In this document: piece after piece, positions 12,223 through 24,500 of the stretch | How the letters are laid out: every line of letters begins with the position of its first letter | How positions within the stretch are numbered: the stretch's first letter is position 1 | Source: Bryum argenteum | Lineage: Eukaryota; Streptophyta; Bryopsida; Bryales; Bryaceae | Direction of reading: 5' to 3' | Assembly (NCBI GenBank): GCA_037043015.1 | Contig: CM073321.1 | Span: forward strand, 34,760,101-34,824,100 | Length of the DNA stretch: 64,000 nucleotides | Made by a program: the position numbers and the translations under genes | The notes under the pieces: model-generated | The model's database searches: none | What the model saw: only the letters and a program-made list of their open reading frames with translations | What the model was told of the DNA's origin: nothing

Positions 12223-15200
12223 CTACTCTCTAACTTGGTCTAGAATTCCCCGCTCTAGAATGGTTTTCACCTCGTTGAAACTAAGGGTGGGCGCGTGGAT
12301 GAAGAGGTCTCTATCAATATCAAATTTGCATACCAATACCAACACAAAGTATAGGTGCTTGCAATGTCTATACGGTTCGCCTTTTCGTCCTAACTTAGTT
12401 ATGGTTTTTTTGAACACTGGGCAAGAACACTCAGGGTTCTCACTTAGAGATAGTTTATAGATAGACTCTGAATCCGACTCCAAAGCAACGATACATCCAA
12501 AACCAGGTTGAGGTATCATGGTCACCTTGAGTATTTTTGCCTCCATGGCACGAGCTCAGTCAATGTTCTTCATGTCCTTTGAAGTCACAGCCTTGATGCG
12601 TCGAAGAACTTTAGACTTGCGTGATTTGGGGTACAGATCAGCCTTGTCCGGCACAGGAATATGTGACAAGTCTCTCGGTGGCGCAGAAGTATTGAATGTG
12701 CGGTTGAGAGGAAGGCGTTCCTTTTGTGGGAGCCGAAAACCCGCATTCTCCAACGCCTCTATTTCATCCAGTGTGAGATTAGTCCCAATCTTCACGGGCC
12801 AAATAGAGGGAATAGGCGGGCGTCCTTGTTTCCGAGAGAACGGCTCAATCCATTTACGACGACTGCCTTTCACACAACGCTCAATGTCGTCTGGACAAAA
12901 GAAAAACTGATCAGTTTTTTTTGGACCTTCTTGAGGACGTTGCCATACTCCGGTGTAAGTTGGAGCTGCGGTCGCCTTCCCGTTTTGGACAATGCGGGAT
13001 TCGCATTTCTTCCTGGTCTTAGCCATAATACCCCAACAAGCCTTGGATGAGGATTCCTTCAAACGAGCAATGTGCCATAGACGCTCATTCACTCTCGTCT
13101 CTTGGATAGCAATGACGCGCTGAATACTGGGTTTTGGAGAAGCGGGGGTTCCATCGGTTGCTCCTGAACTTCATCTTCTTCGTAAATATGACTGAGATTC
13201 TCAGCCAAGAGCTCGTGTGACTCTTCTCCCTATTCGAGGACGTGAGTAACTCACGGTGTCAGGTCGATGAGATTCATCTTCAGCACCAATGGGAACATCA
13301 GCCTTACGTTTCCTGGAACCAAAAATCTCTGCCCCCTCCAAGTGGGCGTCACGCGTACAATAAGCTTCAGCTTCAGGGAAGTCCATAACTGCCTTGTTGA
13401 GACAAGATGGATTGCGGGATCGATTAGCCCGACGTTGAGCAGTATAAAGACGCTGACGAAGTTCTTCTACGGATGGTCCAGAACCACTTGCACCGCCTTT
13501 GTTGAATTGATGGTAGCCGACCACTTGGAGGAAGGCCCGAACGTAGTCGTCAACGGCTGCGACGTAGAGATCCCTACCCTTATTGCCAGACGCTTGCAGC
13601 CACTTGTTGTGGATTGACTCCGCAAGATTACATGAAGGCATCTCTGCGAGTTCTTCTGCCGAATACTTTTTTTCCTGCAATGTAGAAACGTAATAGGCTT
13701 TGATTAATAATTTAGATTTGAACTTAATACAGATTGGAAGTATATAAATTCACAAAAAAAATCAACTAATAATATATAAACAATACCTGTTAGTTTATTT
13801 GCTACTGTCGTAACAGTATAGAAGCTAACATAGAGCATATAATCAGCAAAGATATTGCAAAGAAATGGTAGACTTACTAGTTCCATAAATCCACCCCATT
13901 GACTGTATCTGAAGTGCCAGTACGCAAGCCAATGACCTAAGTGTTCTAAACCAACTTCGGAGGTCGCCTTCGAGGATGCCCACCACGCTCTTATAGCCCA
14001 ATATCGGGTCTCAGCCTCTTCCATGGTGCGCGCATCCTTGTACTGCTTACACAGAATCCGGTGTTGGCCTTGCAATTCGGGCAAAATGTATTGTTTCGTA
14101 TGTTTCTCAAGATATTGAGTCCAATGGAAATAACATGTGCGTTCGCGGCCTTCCATGGGGATAGCTGGGTTTCTAGAGCCGTAGATGATGCGCACAGCGT
14201 TCCAGTTAGCTTGGGCACTATCAGCCATAAATCCCTGAAACTGCGGCTTAGGTACTCCGTTCCTTGCCATCACATGATTAAGGTTCTTTCAGAAGACGAG
14301 TTGAGCATCTTTGTCCTCTGACTGGAAATCACAGCATGCAATGGTTAGAATGCGTTGGTAACGTGAGTCGTACACGTGGCAGGCCATGGTGGTCCAATCC
14401 GTAACGCGTTTGACATGGTCGAACATCATCCATGCGTGGGAGAGATTTCCTCCAGGCTGCATACGACGAACCAGATCAACACCGCTACCAGGGCCGACCT
14501 CCGACATCTTGAAGATGAAGACTTTCTCCGATTCGTCGCCTTGGCCAGGGAACATGTTGCGTTGCACATATGCCCAGTTGCTGAGACCTCTGAGCTTTGT
14601 GATCCCATCGAGAATGCCATACCTACGCAAGTACTTGAAAGTGTAGATACGATCGCGCATGCTGGGATAGTTTAACTCCTTGCATTGTTCAAAGACAGGT
14701 TCAAGCTGCTGAAGAGAAAGATTGCCGGTATCGGGGTCATCTTCTTCACGGAGAAGTAAGTTACCTAACAAGTCTTTGCTGGTTTCCATAACTATTTTGG
14801 AAACGGTTGCTTGAGGGTTACGGTCAACATGCTCTTCTAGTAACTCATCTATTTTTTTTCGTACACATCTATAATCTCCAACTTTGACAGGATGTTCGTG
14901 TGTTCCTATATGGACACATGCACGCTCTTGACAGTCTTCTCCAATTACATAAAAAAATTTCGCAGAACAAGGCGCAACACAAACATGAGGTTGTTTGCAA
15001 AGCTTACAGACCAACGTAGATGAGGGCGGAGGCGCTCCGCCTACGAGGAATGGGTCTTTGGTAATGCCTTCAAACTCCACGTCGTTCACTCCAGCGACTC
15101 GATCAGGCCGTTGTAAGAAGTTGCAATTCGTGTTGTGGCACTGTAGATGACCTACACAATTTGAGTATCGGAAGGACAACCCCTGGGTGTTGCTGATGTT

Positions 15201-16000
15201 GGTGGTCATCGTCCTAGTCCACACATGATCGTTGTACCGTTTATCCATCCCTTCCATGGACTTCGCGACCTTGTGAGTTGCAGACGGAAGAGTAGGCGGG
15301 AAGATGAAAAGATCATCGCCATTGAACGACGGAGGCAAGAAAGATACGTTGACAGTCCGGATGGTTTTGAAATCAATTTTTTTGAGGAGAGTTTTGCTAC
15401 TGGGCATTCTAGCGAGATTGCAGAGGGATGGAAGAATTTTTTGGTTTTCACACTTTGCGATGAAAGTGAAGTAGGAGGGGTGGCTCGTAGATAGTTATCC
15501 CTAATAGGAGGCGGCAATGGAAAATCAGACGACAGACGACAGGGTTGCAGAGGAGAAATCTTCTCGTCTTCTGATGAATCTAATATGTTAATGGTGACTT
15601 CCAGACCTGGTTCGACTTTGACATGAGTAAGAGCTGGAGCAACCGTGGAGATCGTTGAAGAACTACGTGGGGTTAGGAGAATTGTTGACGCGTTCATGAC
15701 GGACTCCGTTAAGCCGTAGAGGCGATACTTCCCAGCTCTAAGCTTCCAGATTGTAGTACTATTCTCTAGGATGATTGGATCTACGACCATGGAGTACTGA
15801 ACATGATTAGTAACAGGGTCTTGAACTTCTCTCTCTAACCACAGTGAAGATGCATCGTAGCCGAATCGAATGCCAAGCCACGATGCAGTGATGTCTACGA
15901 CTCCTTCAAGCCCTACGGACATGCAAATGGGAACAAGTGCTCCCTATGACACAATCTCAACGATGTCTGCAGCAGCGGGTTCAGATGAGGATGAAGCCAT
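12223..16000 (-). pseudogene. Mutator-like (MULE) transposase with SWIM finger, decayed
   Basis: The likely start is the ATG at 16000. The N-terminal part (to about 15400) ends in a frame change. The body (15407-14289) includes a Cys/His cluster (CVGHLQCHNTNC). The catalytic region has MMFDHVKRVTDW (first Asp) and FMADSAQANWNAVR (second Asp). The MULE CxxH signature is CYFHW near 14125. A clean intron spans 13877-13675 (donor gtaagt, acceptor ttgcag). The C-terminus has a SWIM finger, CSCPVF then CKHL (about 12360-12440). In-frame stops lie at 15944 (TAG), 14289 (TGA where Trp is expected in VFWKNL) and 12556 (TGA), plus frame changes near 15400 and 13200. SWIM fingers are typical of MuDR-type transposases. 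I did not find long terminal inverted repeats. Confidence 0.75.
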
Positions 16001-16509
16001 GATCTGCGAGAGGACCTACGAGCATCGACAGTGGACGTGAAAAAAGGATGCGAATTAAGAGTGATGCAGTTTATAAGAGAAATTTGGTAGTAGGAACTCG
16101 TAAGGAAAGAAATAAGGTTAGGAGATTGAGTGAATCAGAGAATTACCATAATGGAGAGTAGATACGGTATACCATTAGGCAATTGTAATTAGTGTCATTA
16201 ATGTGCAAGTGTTGACAGTCTCAAAATTGGAAAAGTGACGGCGGCCGTCACTGTCAGAGCATTTGTAAGCAAATTCAAAAAATAGATTAGCATCATGTCA
16301 GTGACCGTCACATTTGGCTGACCATGAGCCGCCATATTTGTTGCGATATATTATGATCATCTGCGCGAATTAGGTTATTGGGCGGTTGGGAAACTTAGTA
16401 TAAATAAGACTAGGACGACGATATGGTCTTTTCCTTTGTTCGTTTAGTTGGTGTTGCTAAGGTATTGAGACGGCACAATCTGTGTCCTTTTCTTTAGAGT
16501 CTTGACGTT
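16001..16509. promoter_or_regulatory. Divergent spacer between MULE and a Glu-rich gene
   Basis: This 509-bp spacer lies between the starts of the MULE gene (-) and the gene at 16510 (+). It contains gacggcggccgtcac near 16238 and gtgaccgtcac near 16300, short imperfect palindromes sharing gtcac. A tataaataag box lies at about 16399, some 110 bp before the ATG at 16510. Its role as a promoter is inferred from position. Confidence 0.4.
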
Positions 16510-19500
16510 ATGGACGCGATGAACCTGGGGTCTGAAAGATCCATTGAGAGTGTGCCGAAGAAGAAGAAAAAGAGAGGGGATACTCGTTTTAGTAATACGA
16601 AAGCGCGCAAACGAAGTGCATTACGAAAGGTGGGTGCGTCTAGGTCGAGTGGAGATGAGGGAGGCCCTGCTAATTATGATCTAGACAATGATGAAGTCGG
16701 GCCCCAGTATAAGCGGAATCTCAAAATGCGGTCGATCAATCTTGACACAGTGATCGAGGTTGATGAGAAAGATACAGCTGAAAATGTGAACGACATCAAG
16801 AGATTCATAGAAGAGGAGGAGCGCGGTAGAAGTGGATCAACATCGAGTGATTCTCTAAGTTATTACGTAGGAGGTGATGAAGATGCACATGATTCCGAAA
16901 AGCAGGTACGGTAGTATTCTTGACTTTTTGCCTTTAAGTTACTACAATTTGAGTTTAACGAATTGAATGTTTGTATAATAGGGTGATGCCGAGGAAGGTC
17001 TCAAGGCTGGTGACGTAGATGATTTTGGTTTTGAAGATACGCAGAAAGAATTGAAGGACAGATCTAAGAACAAGGAGCGGATGGACCAAAACAAGAAGTT
17101 TGTAGATGATGAAGAAGATGAATATACAAGTGATCGCATTTTAGAGGAGGAGGTAAATGACATGACGTTTTTCTTAAGTGTCATGAAGGAGTCTAGGCCT
17201 ATTTTAGCATTCACTTCCATAGATTAGATATGCGATTATGTTTTCACGGGACACCTAGAAAAATATGAACAAGTATTGCGTATATGTTTATTGTTTTTTC
17301 ATATTAATATCGACCGAAGTGACTAAGTACGATATTCAGAAATACAGTACAGAGTGTGGTTGAAATTATCACAGACTATACAAAATACAAGTCTGATACA
17401 GAGGTTTAGTTGAGTCCGGACCGATGTTGGCACACCGGTCCTCAATTGCCAAGCCGGTCTTCAAAGGGCATTGGTCATGTGGAAGCCCCGGTGCCCGATG
17501 ATATCCGTCAGCATGCAAAAAGTATACCCTGTAATACGAGAATATAAGCCACGGTCTAGATTGATACCCGCGGTCCAGAATTATACCCGCGGTCCAGAAT
17601 TATACCCGCGGTTCAGAATGATACCCGCGGTCCATGGTGATACCCGCAGACCAGAATTATACCCGTGGTCTAGAATTATACCCGCTGTCCATGCTGATAC
17701 CCGCGGTCCAGAATTATAACCGCGGAACATGCTTGGGTATGAGCCCTGCCGGGGCATGGACACTGCCTGGGTATGGATCGTGCCCGGGTATGTACAATGC
17801 CTGGGTGATGGACCCTGCAGGGTATGGACCATGCGCTGGCGGGGATAGGGGCCAGTCTCATGGCGGGGAAGGGGGCAATAACAGGGCGGGTATGGGTGCC
17901 GATGACGCGGCCTGCATGGGTTCTGCAGATGCAGACTCGGCGGGCGCTGTCAAGCGGCCCAGCTCGCCTTCGCGGCGTCGGCGGCTCGGCGGTGGTGCCC
18001 TCATCCGAATTTACTGCCGAAACTGTAGCGCGGTCCCTGCCGAAACCCTAGCGGGGCCTGAGCGCCGTTTCCCAGCCGCAACCCTAGTGAGGGCCTGAGC
18101 GCAGGCTGCGCAGCACACTGCTCGTGCTCGTCATGACATTTTTGGAATTTAGTTGAATGTTCTGACAAAAGAAGATGCTGGCAGTTAATAGAATGGAGAA
18201 TATAAATTCATGTCGTGTAGTGGAATATGTAAAGGAGAGTATATGTGTACTTCATCGATTAGAAGAGCAATTTGAAGGGCGGAGTAGCCATTGCAGAAGA
18301 AGAAGAAATGGCGAACAGATTGGAGGAGGAAGAGGGAGTGCGAAGCGATGAGGAGAACATTCAAACCGATCTGGAACACGTGAGTACTGATTCTGAATCG
18401 GCCGTTTGGGAAGAATTCTATAGAAATCGTCGTGAAGCTATTGGAGAATCGTTGAAGTGTAATGCACAGGTGGAGAACTTGCACTCAAGCACATTTGAGG
18501 TATGTTTGGCTTCATGAATCTCATCCCTATCTCCTTGTATTCTCCTCCTGAATCTCACTCCAACAATCTTCGAATGCTGTCTTCCCAGCACTTGTCGATA
18601 TGTCGTTTTGAACGCTGTTTCCAGTTGGGATGGGCGGTACAAGTTCTGGTTCCTGACCTACCGGATGTTCGTGCCCGTGCGGGGATTCGTGGTTTTTGTT
18701 TTTCTTTTTCGTTCTTGAAATCACCATGTTCGAATCCCTGACAGTATTGAAGGATTGGGGTTGCCGATGATGCCTCCTCGTGATTGAATCGGGGCAGGTT
18801 GAGGGTGCCGACCCCATGGACGAACTTCTGAATGGAATCCGCATCTGGTTTTTTTGCTGACCTCTGAGACGACTCATTTCATTTTTTTCTGCTTTTTCGT
18901 TACTTGAAAGCCCATTGTTCGACTCCCTCAAATCAGAGTGGATTGGGAATGCCGATGATGCCTCTCGTGTTTGACTCGGGGCAGGTTGAGGGAGCCGACC
19001 CAATCGGGGCATGTTGAAAGGGCCGACCCATGGATGGGCTCTTTGCTGAAACAGCAGCAAGAGCTGGCTTTAGGGGTGATCGTCTGTAAGCTGGTTGGTT
19101 TCGATTCTTGAATGCCGATGATGCCTCCTCGTGTTTGACTCGGGATGGTTGAGGGTGCTGACCCCATGGAGGGACTGGTTGAGGGTGCCGACCCCATGGA
19201 GGAGCTCCCTCCTGAACAGCAGCAAGAGCTGGCTCTCGTGGTGATCGTCTGTGAGCTGGTTGTTGCGAGCGACCCTGATGCTCGAGGATTTGAAAATTTT
19301 TTACGAATTTGACCGACTAGCAAGGCTGACCTGGGAGGGACGATTCATTGCTTTTTTTTTATCTTTTGCTTTTCTTGAAATGAAGTTGTTCGAATCCCGG
19401 ACTGTCTTGTTGGATTGGGAATGCCGATGATGCCTCCTCGTGTTTGACTCGAAGAAGGTTGAGGGTGTGGACCCAATCGTGGCAGGTTGAGGGTGCCGAC

Positions 19501-21431
19501 CCCATGGAGGGGCCCCTCGCTCTAACAGCAGCAAGAGTTGGCTTTCGCGGTGATCGTCTGTGAGCTGGTTGTTGCGAGCGACCCTGATGCTCGAGGATTT
19601 GATATTTTTTGGCGAATCTGACCGACTAGCGTCAGCCTTGCGTCCACGCAAGGCTGACCTGGGAGGGACGATTCATTGCTTTTTTTTTATCTTTTGGTTT
19701 TGTTGAAATGGAGTTGTTCGAATCGCAGACTGTCTTGTTGGATTGGGAATGCCGATGATGCCTCCTCGTGTTTGACTCGGGGAAGGTTGAGGGTGCTGAC
19801 CCCATGGAGAGGCTCCCTGCTGAAACAGCAGCAAGAGCTGGCTTTCGTGGTAATCGTCTGTGAGCTGGTTGTTGAAGGCGACCCTCAAGCTCGAGGATTT
19901 GAAATTTTTTTGCGAATTTGACCGACTAGCGTCAGCCTTGCGTCCACGCAAGGCTGACCTGGGAGGAACGATTCATTGTTTTTTTTTATCTTTTGGTTTT
20001 GTTGAAATGGAGTTGTTCGAATCCCAGACTGTCTTGTTGAATTGGGAATGCCGATGATGCCTCCTCGTGTTTGACTCGGGGAAGGTTGAGGGTGTGGACC
20101 CATTCGGGGCAGGTTGAGGGTGCCGACCCCATGGAGGGGCCCCTCGCTCTAACAGCAGCAAGAGCTCGCTTTCGTGGTGATCGTCTGTGAGCTGGTTGTT
20201 GAAGGCGACCCTCAAGCTCAAGGATTTGAAATTTTTTGGCGAATCTGACCGACTAGCATTAGCCTTGCGTCCACGCAAGGCTGACTTAGGAGGGACGATT
20301 CATTGTTTTTTTTTTTATCTTTTGCTTTTCTTGAAATGAAGTTTGAATCCCAGACTGTCTTGTTGGATTGGGAATGCCGATGATGCCTCCTTGTGTTTGA
20401 CTCGGGGAAGGTTGAGGGTGTGGACCCATTCGGGGCAGGTTGAGGGTGCCGACCCCATGGAGGGGCCCCTCGCTCTAACAGCAGCAAGAGCTGGCTAGAA
20501 TTCGTGGTGATCGTCTGTGAGCTGGTTGTTGAAGGCGACCCACAAGCTCGAGGATTTGATATTTTTTTGCGAATTTGACCGACTAGCGTCAGCCTTGCGT
20601 CCACGCAAGGCTGACCTGGGAGGGACGATTCATTGCTTTTTTTTTATCTTTTGGTTTTGTTGAAATGGAGTTGTTCGAATCCTCGACTGTCTTCAGTCTT
20701 GAAGGATTGGGACTGCCGATGATGCCTCCGGGGAAGGTTGAGGGTGTGGACCCATTCGGGGCAGGTTGAGGGTGCCGACTCTATGGAGGCGCCCCTCGCT
20801 CTAATTGCAGCAAGAGCTGACTAGCTTTCGTGGTGATCGTTTGTGAGCTGGTTGTTGCGAGCGACCCTGATGCTCGAGGATTTGATATTTTTTGGCGAAT
20901 CTGACCGACTAGCGTCAGCCTTGCGTCCACGCAAGGCTGACCTGGGAAAGAAGACGATTCTTGAGTTATTATTTGGAGTTTTTTGTCACTCCCTAGTTAG
21001 AATTTCTGAGATTGATTTTGATTGCTTTTGCGTTGATGCTGATATGTGCATTGCCGATCTCTTGGTTGCTTTTAAATTCTAAGTTTTGGTATGTGGGGAT
21101 GCAGGATCCTAGCATTGTTCTAAAGAAAATTCCGTTTGTGGAGGAAGACGAGTCTGACACGGATAGCGATCTATTTGAAATTAGATCTCATGTCCTGAAA
21201 TACATTGAGTCTCGGCGTTTAGCAGTACCATTGTCTTCGGTTCTAGTAACGCCTTCTCGTGCTTCTTCTGTTCGTCACACTTTAAGTGCTGATGTTGATC
21301 GGGTAGCACGTGCAACTTACATGCGAAACTATCATGCAGAAGCAAAAGCACGTCGTCTTGCAGCCAATGCATTGGCTAGACTTGCCCCCCGTCGTTCACC
21401 TCGATTCGCAGCAAAGTCCAACTCTAAATAG
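16510..21431 (+). CDS. Candidate four-exon Glu/Lys-rich gene with repeat-filled introns
   Basis: Function unknown. Exon 1 (16510-16905) starts with ATG and has a basic KKKKKRGDTR patch (a likely nuclear signal) and an acidic, Ser-rich end. Its donor is cag|gtacgg and the acceptor ataatag leads into exon 2 (16982-17153, donor gag|gtaaat). If that donor is unused, exon 2 reads on to a stop at 17225. Exon 3 (about 18263-18500, donor gag|gtatgt) contains MANRLEEEEGVRSDEEN. Exon 4 (21105-21431, acceptor ggatgcag) ends in a basic RRSPRFAAKSNSK tail. Phases agree at every proposed join, but the exon 2-3 join is the weakest. On this model the 19-bp minisatellite and the roughly 300-bp array are intronic. 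The alternative is two genes, with the second starting at ATG 18308. Confidence 0.4.
17555..17727 (+). repeat. 19-bp minisatellite, nine units, exact period
   Basis: The word taccc recurs at 17565, 17584, 17603, 17622, 17641, 17660, 17679, 17698 and 17717, a strict 19-bp period. The consensus unit is atacccgcggtccagaatt. It is followed (17728-17850) by a looser run of gggtatg-containing units, which look like degenerate inverted copies. Confidence 0.85.
18764..20965 (+). repeat. Tandem array of eight units, the last five about 300-340 bp
   Basis: The marker ccgatgatgcctcc starts at 18764, 18952, 19115, 19424, 19752, 20051, 20377 and 20716, giving spacings of 188, 163, 309, 328, 299, 326 and 339 bp. 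Full units run from this marker through tgaggttgagggtg-like words, aacagcagcaagagctggc and a gatcgtctgtgagctggttg segment to a perfect hairpin, a T-run and a ttcgaatcc word. The first units are shorter. The array probably lies in an intron of the surrounding gene. Open frames on either strand are a by-product of near-identical units. Confidence 0.85.
19631..20941. repeat. Five copies of a 13-bp-arm perfect hairpin
   Basis: Arm gtcagccttgcgt, loop cc, then the exact reverse complement acgcaaggctgac. Copies lie at 19631-19658, 19931-19958, 20258-20285 (one or two end mismatches), 20588-20615 and 20914-20941. In the unit at about 19311-19332 gaccgactag joins directly to caaggctgacc, so the left arm and loop are missing. 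That looks like a deletion across a cruciform. Confidence 0.85.
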
Positions 21432-21569
21432 AGCATTGTCCACATTATATGTTACTTATTTATTATCTTTATCATATATCAATTTAATGATTTGTTTCAT
21501 CTTTTATTTCTTTTTGGACAAATTCTTATTATGTATGTGCTTTGTTGTAATTGGTTGTTTTTGTTACCA

Positions 21570-24500
21570 GATGATATTATCACCGGCTTCTCCGCTAGAG
21601 GAAGAATAGGATGTTCAACCTCCTCCAGAACAAAATGAAAACATGATTGGTCAAGACGAGGTAGTTCTTGAGCAACGACCACTAGAAGGCTCAAGCGATG
21701 CGGTTCCCCACGATAGTCCGTCCGAAACTGCCCAACTCCCTCAAACATTCAATGTTGACGATGGACACGATTTTCTATCCGATGACGAGGAACCTGCATT
21801 GCCGGGAGGTGTCAACGTCGGGATTGTTCACATGCCCCCTCACCTCGAAAACAAAGATCCAGACTGGAGTGCTAACGAGATGCGAATGATTCACAAAAGT
21901 GATTCAATTGCCATCATCAACAGGTTGCGTTTTAAACCTGTTAAGAAATCTCGAATGATGATTCCATTGTGTCGCCTTGTTTGTTATCCTAAGGTTCGGC
22001 CAATATCGGAACAAGACGTCCGAAAATTGGAGAATGAGTTCAACAAAGGCTATCGCGAGGGAGACCGGGTAATGTACGTTTCTCCTTTCGATCGAAAAGA
22101 GAGAGAAAAAATTGTGGATGCCGGTGATGATGTCTTCAAGGATACGCTTTGGAGAGAGGCGAATGAAGAGTTCGACAAGACGTTGCGATCGGATCCGGAT
22201 CTCCATGATCTCGTTGGCAAGTACTTTTATGTTTACGAGGGTAACCATCGTGTTACGGCGTAGATGCGACACATCGAAAGATACCATAAACTGGATGCAT
22301 CGTGGCATATTTCGGTCGACTGCATCATCCTTGATGCTCGCAGAGAGAGCAGTTTGCGCCTCGACGTTATGAATGACATTAACTGGTATGAGTAAATCTC
22401 ATTGCGTAACTTAACTTTGTTCTATATTTTATCTCCGTGCAACCTTACTTATATTTGATTCCGATTTGTAGGTCTACTGAACATGACCATGTTCAAGACA
22501 GTCTTTGTGCCAAACTTCAACGCATGAGGAAATTTGGTAAGCTGAAACTGCAAGATTTCAAAGATCTTATAAGTCCAGAGGACTACAGAATCTGCAAGAA
22601 CGCCAAGGCCAAAAAAGAAACTTGGTATCCGGTCACTCTTGACGTTTTTGTTAAGTTTTTATACTCGGTAAGTTTTCGTTACACGTGATAGACCTTTGTA
22701 CATAACATTTAATTTTTCACATCTTCCTAATATTGGGTTGTCCTTCGTACAGAGGAGGTTAGCCAAAGCATCGGACGATGCCGAGGCTGCGTACTATGCG
22801 ACTGTCCCGAAAGAGAAGCAATCGGGGCCGGGAGTGTGGAGTGCCATGGATAATGCAATCAAAGCAGAAATTAAAGCAATCCGTGGTAAAAATTTCGACA
22901 AGATGGTCGCAGTGGCGAATTACAATCTTTGGAGACAATTCCCTAAAGAGGTTCGTATGTCAATTTTTCAAGGTTCCTTTTTCGCCTATATTTGATTGCT
23001 TTCCAACACTATATTTCGTATTCTAATCCATCTTGTGTGCAGATTTATGCACACTACAGCAAAAACCTCAAACCAGATATGACGATCGATCGCTTGCACA
23101 TGGTTGCAACTACGAATGTTCACTTCGATTTCAAGGCAAAGTGGTTGCAATGGTGGAACTCACCAAATGATGTTCGACGTTCAGTCCACTTCCCGGAGGA
23201 CCGCCCCATGAAGGATAAAAGTCTGATTACTTTCCTACATCGTGCTTCTCTATGGGCACAGGTAATTTGGTTCCAACTTTTTTCTTTATTTTACTGTTAC
23301 CATTTGAGTAATACGTTGTTTAACGTGTTCTATGTATGTGCAGTTGGAGAAGTCTCTTGAAAGTGAATTGGAGAAACTTATCGAGAAAGAGAATCTCAAC
23401 ATACAGTGGTCTGACGCCATCCTCAAGCCATCCGCATATGTCGAGAAGTGGAGGTTGCTATACTGGGAGAAGGCATTCGGCAACTACCTTGCTCCAAATG
23501 CCAGCCCAAAATTTATCAAAGGCACAGATATTTATAAGATTGCAGGTGGCAAAGTCACCATCAAACGTTTGTTGTTCCGGTATGCCAACCACTGATTAAT
23601 TATCTACTAACAAATTCAATTTTACATATTTGATTCCGTTGATGTAATTGGCTCTTTTGTTTGTAGGTACTTGAAGCAAGAGCTTGTTGCCAAGGGAGCT
23701 TTAGCTTCATGGTCCATTCCTTTGGAATTGGAAGACGTTGCAGTCACAAACAATCCCTCGAGCATCTTCTCCGAATCCCAACAAAGGCAATTTACTAACG
23801 CACAGTTACTGACGGGGGGTTGGTTCCTTGAGTGCCAGGCTAACTTCGTGCACAAGGAGGAGAAGGAGCTTGTGCGAAACCTCGGTTCACTTGGAGCTGC
23901 CGATGAACCCATGGAGATCGATGATGACAACGACGACGACGACCTCTCAATTCTACCAAGCGCACCTGTCTCAAGTTCTCCACCACCGTCCCCGGCTGCG
24001 CTGCCTAATGCTCGAGCAAAAAAGAAGCGACGCAACGCTGTTGCGGACCCTGCAGGAGATCTTCAACAACATTCTGCAGATATCGCTCCTCTCCAACTAG
24101 AAGGTCCCGAGGACACTGATCTTACTCAAACTTCACATGGTGCGACAGTCAACGTCGTTCCACGTGGTGCACGACTGACTCAGGTTTCCGGAGGTGCACT
24201 TACAAATGCGGAATCCCCTCCCGTGTCCTTTACCGTGGACCACAACTCCCCGCAGTCGCCTCCCCGTCTCAGTCAGCCAAAGTTCGCCAAACGCCCTCTT
24301 CCGAAACCCAATCACATTGGTAGCAGCTCGTCGTCAAAAATTACAGTCACTCTGCCTATGTATCTCGAGAAGGGGAACACTGGAGATTTGTTTCATCAGT
24401 CGAAGACTGCAAAATGGGATTCGCAAATCCTAGATATTGTCGAGCACATCAAGAAGGTATTATTTCGTACATTTGTCACTTATAATCTCCTTAATTACGT

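Noticed and set aside
19301-20604. Minus-strand frames with near-identical 90-130-aa products across the tandem array
   Set aside because: They follow from translating the repeat unit and have no start context or domain. The array is better explained as intronic repeat.
18764-20965. CRISPR-like array
   Set aside because: Units are hundreds of bases long with no spacer structure, in a eukaryotic setting.
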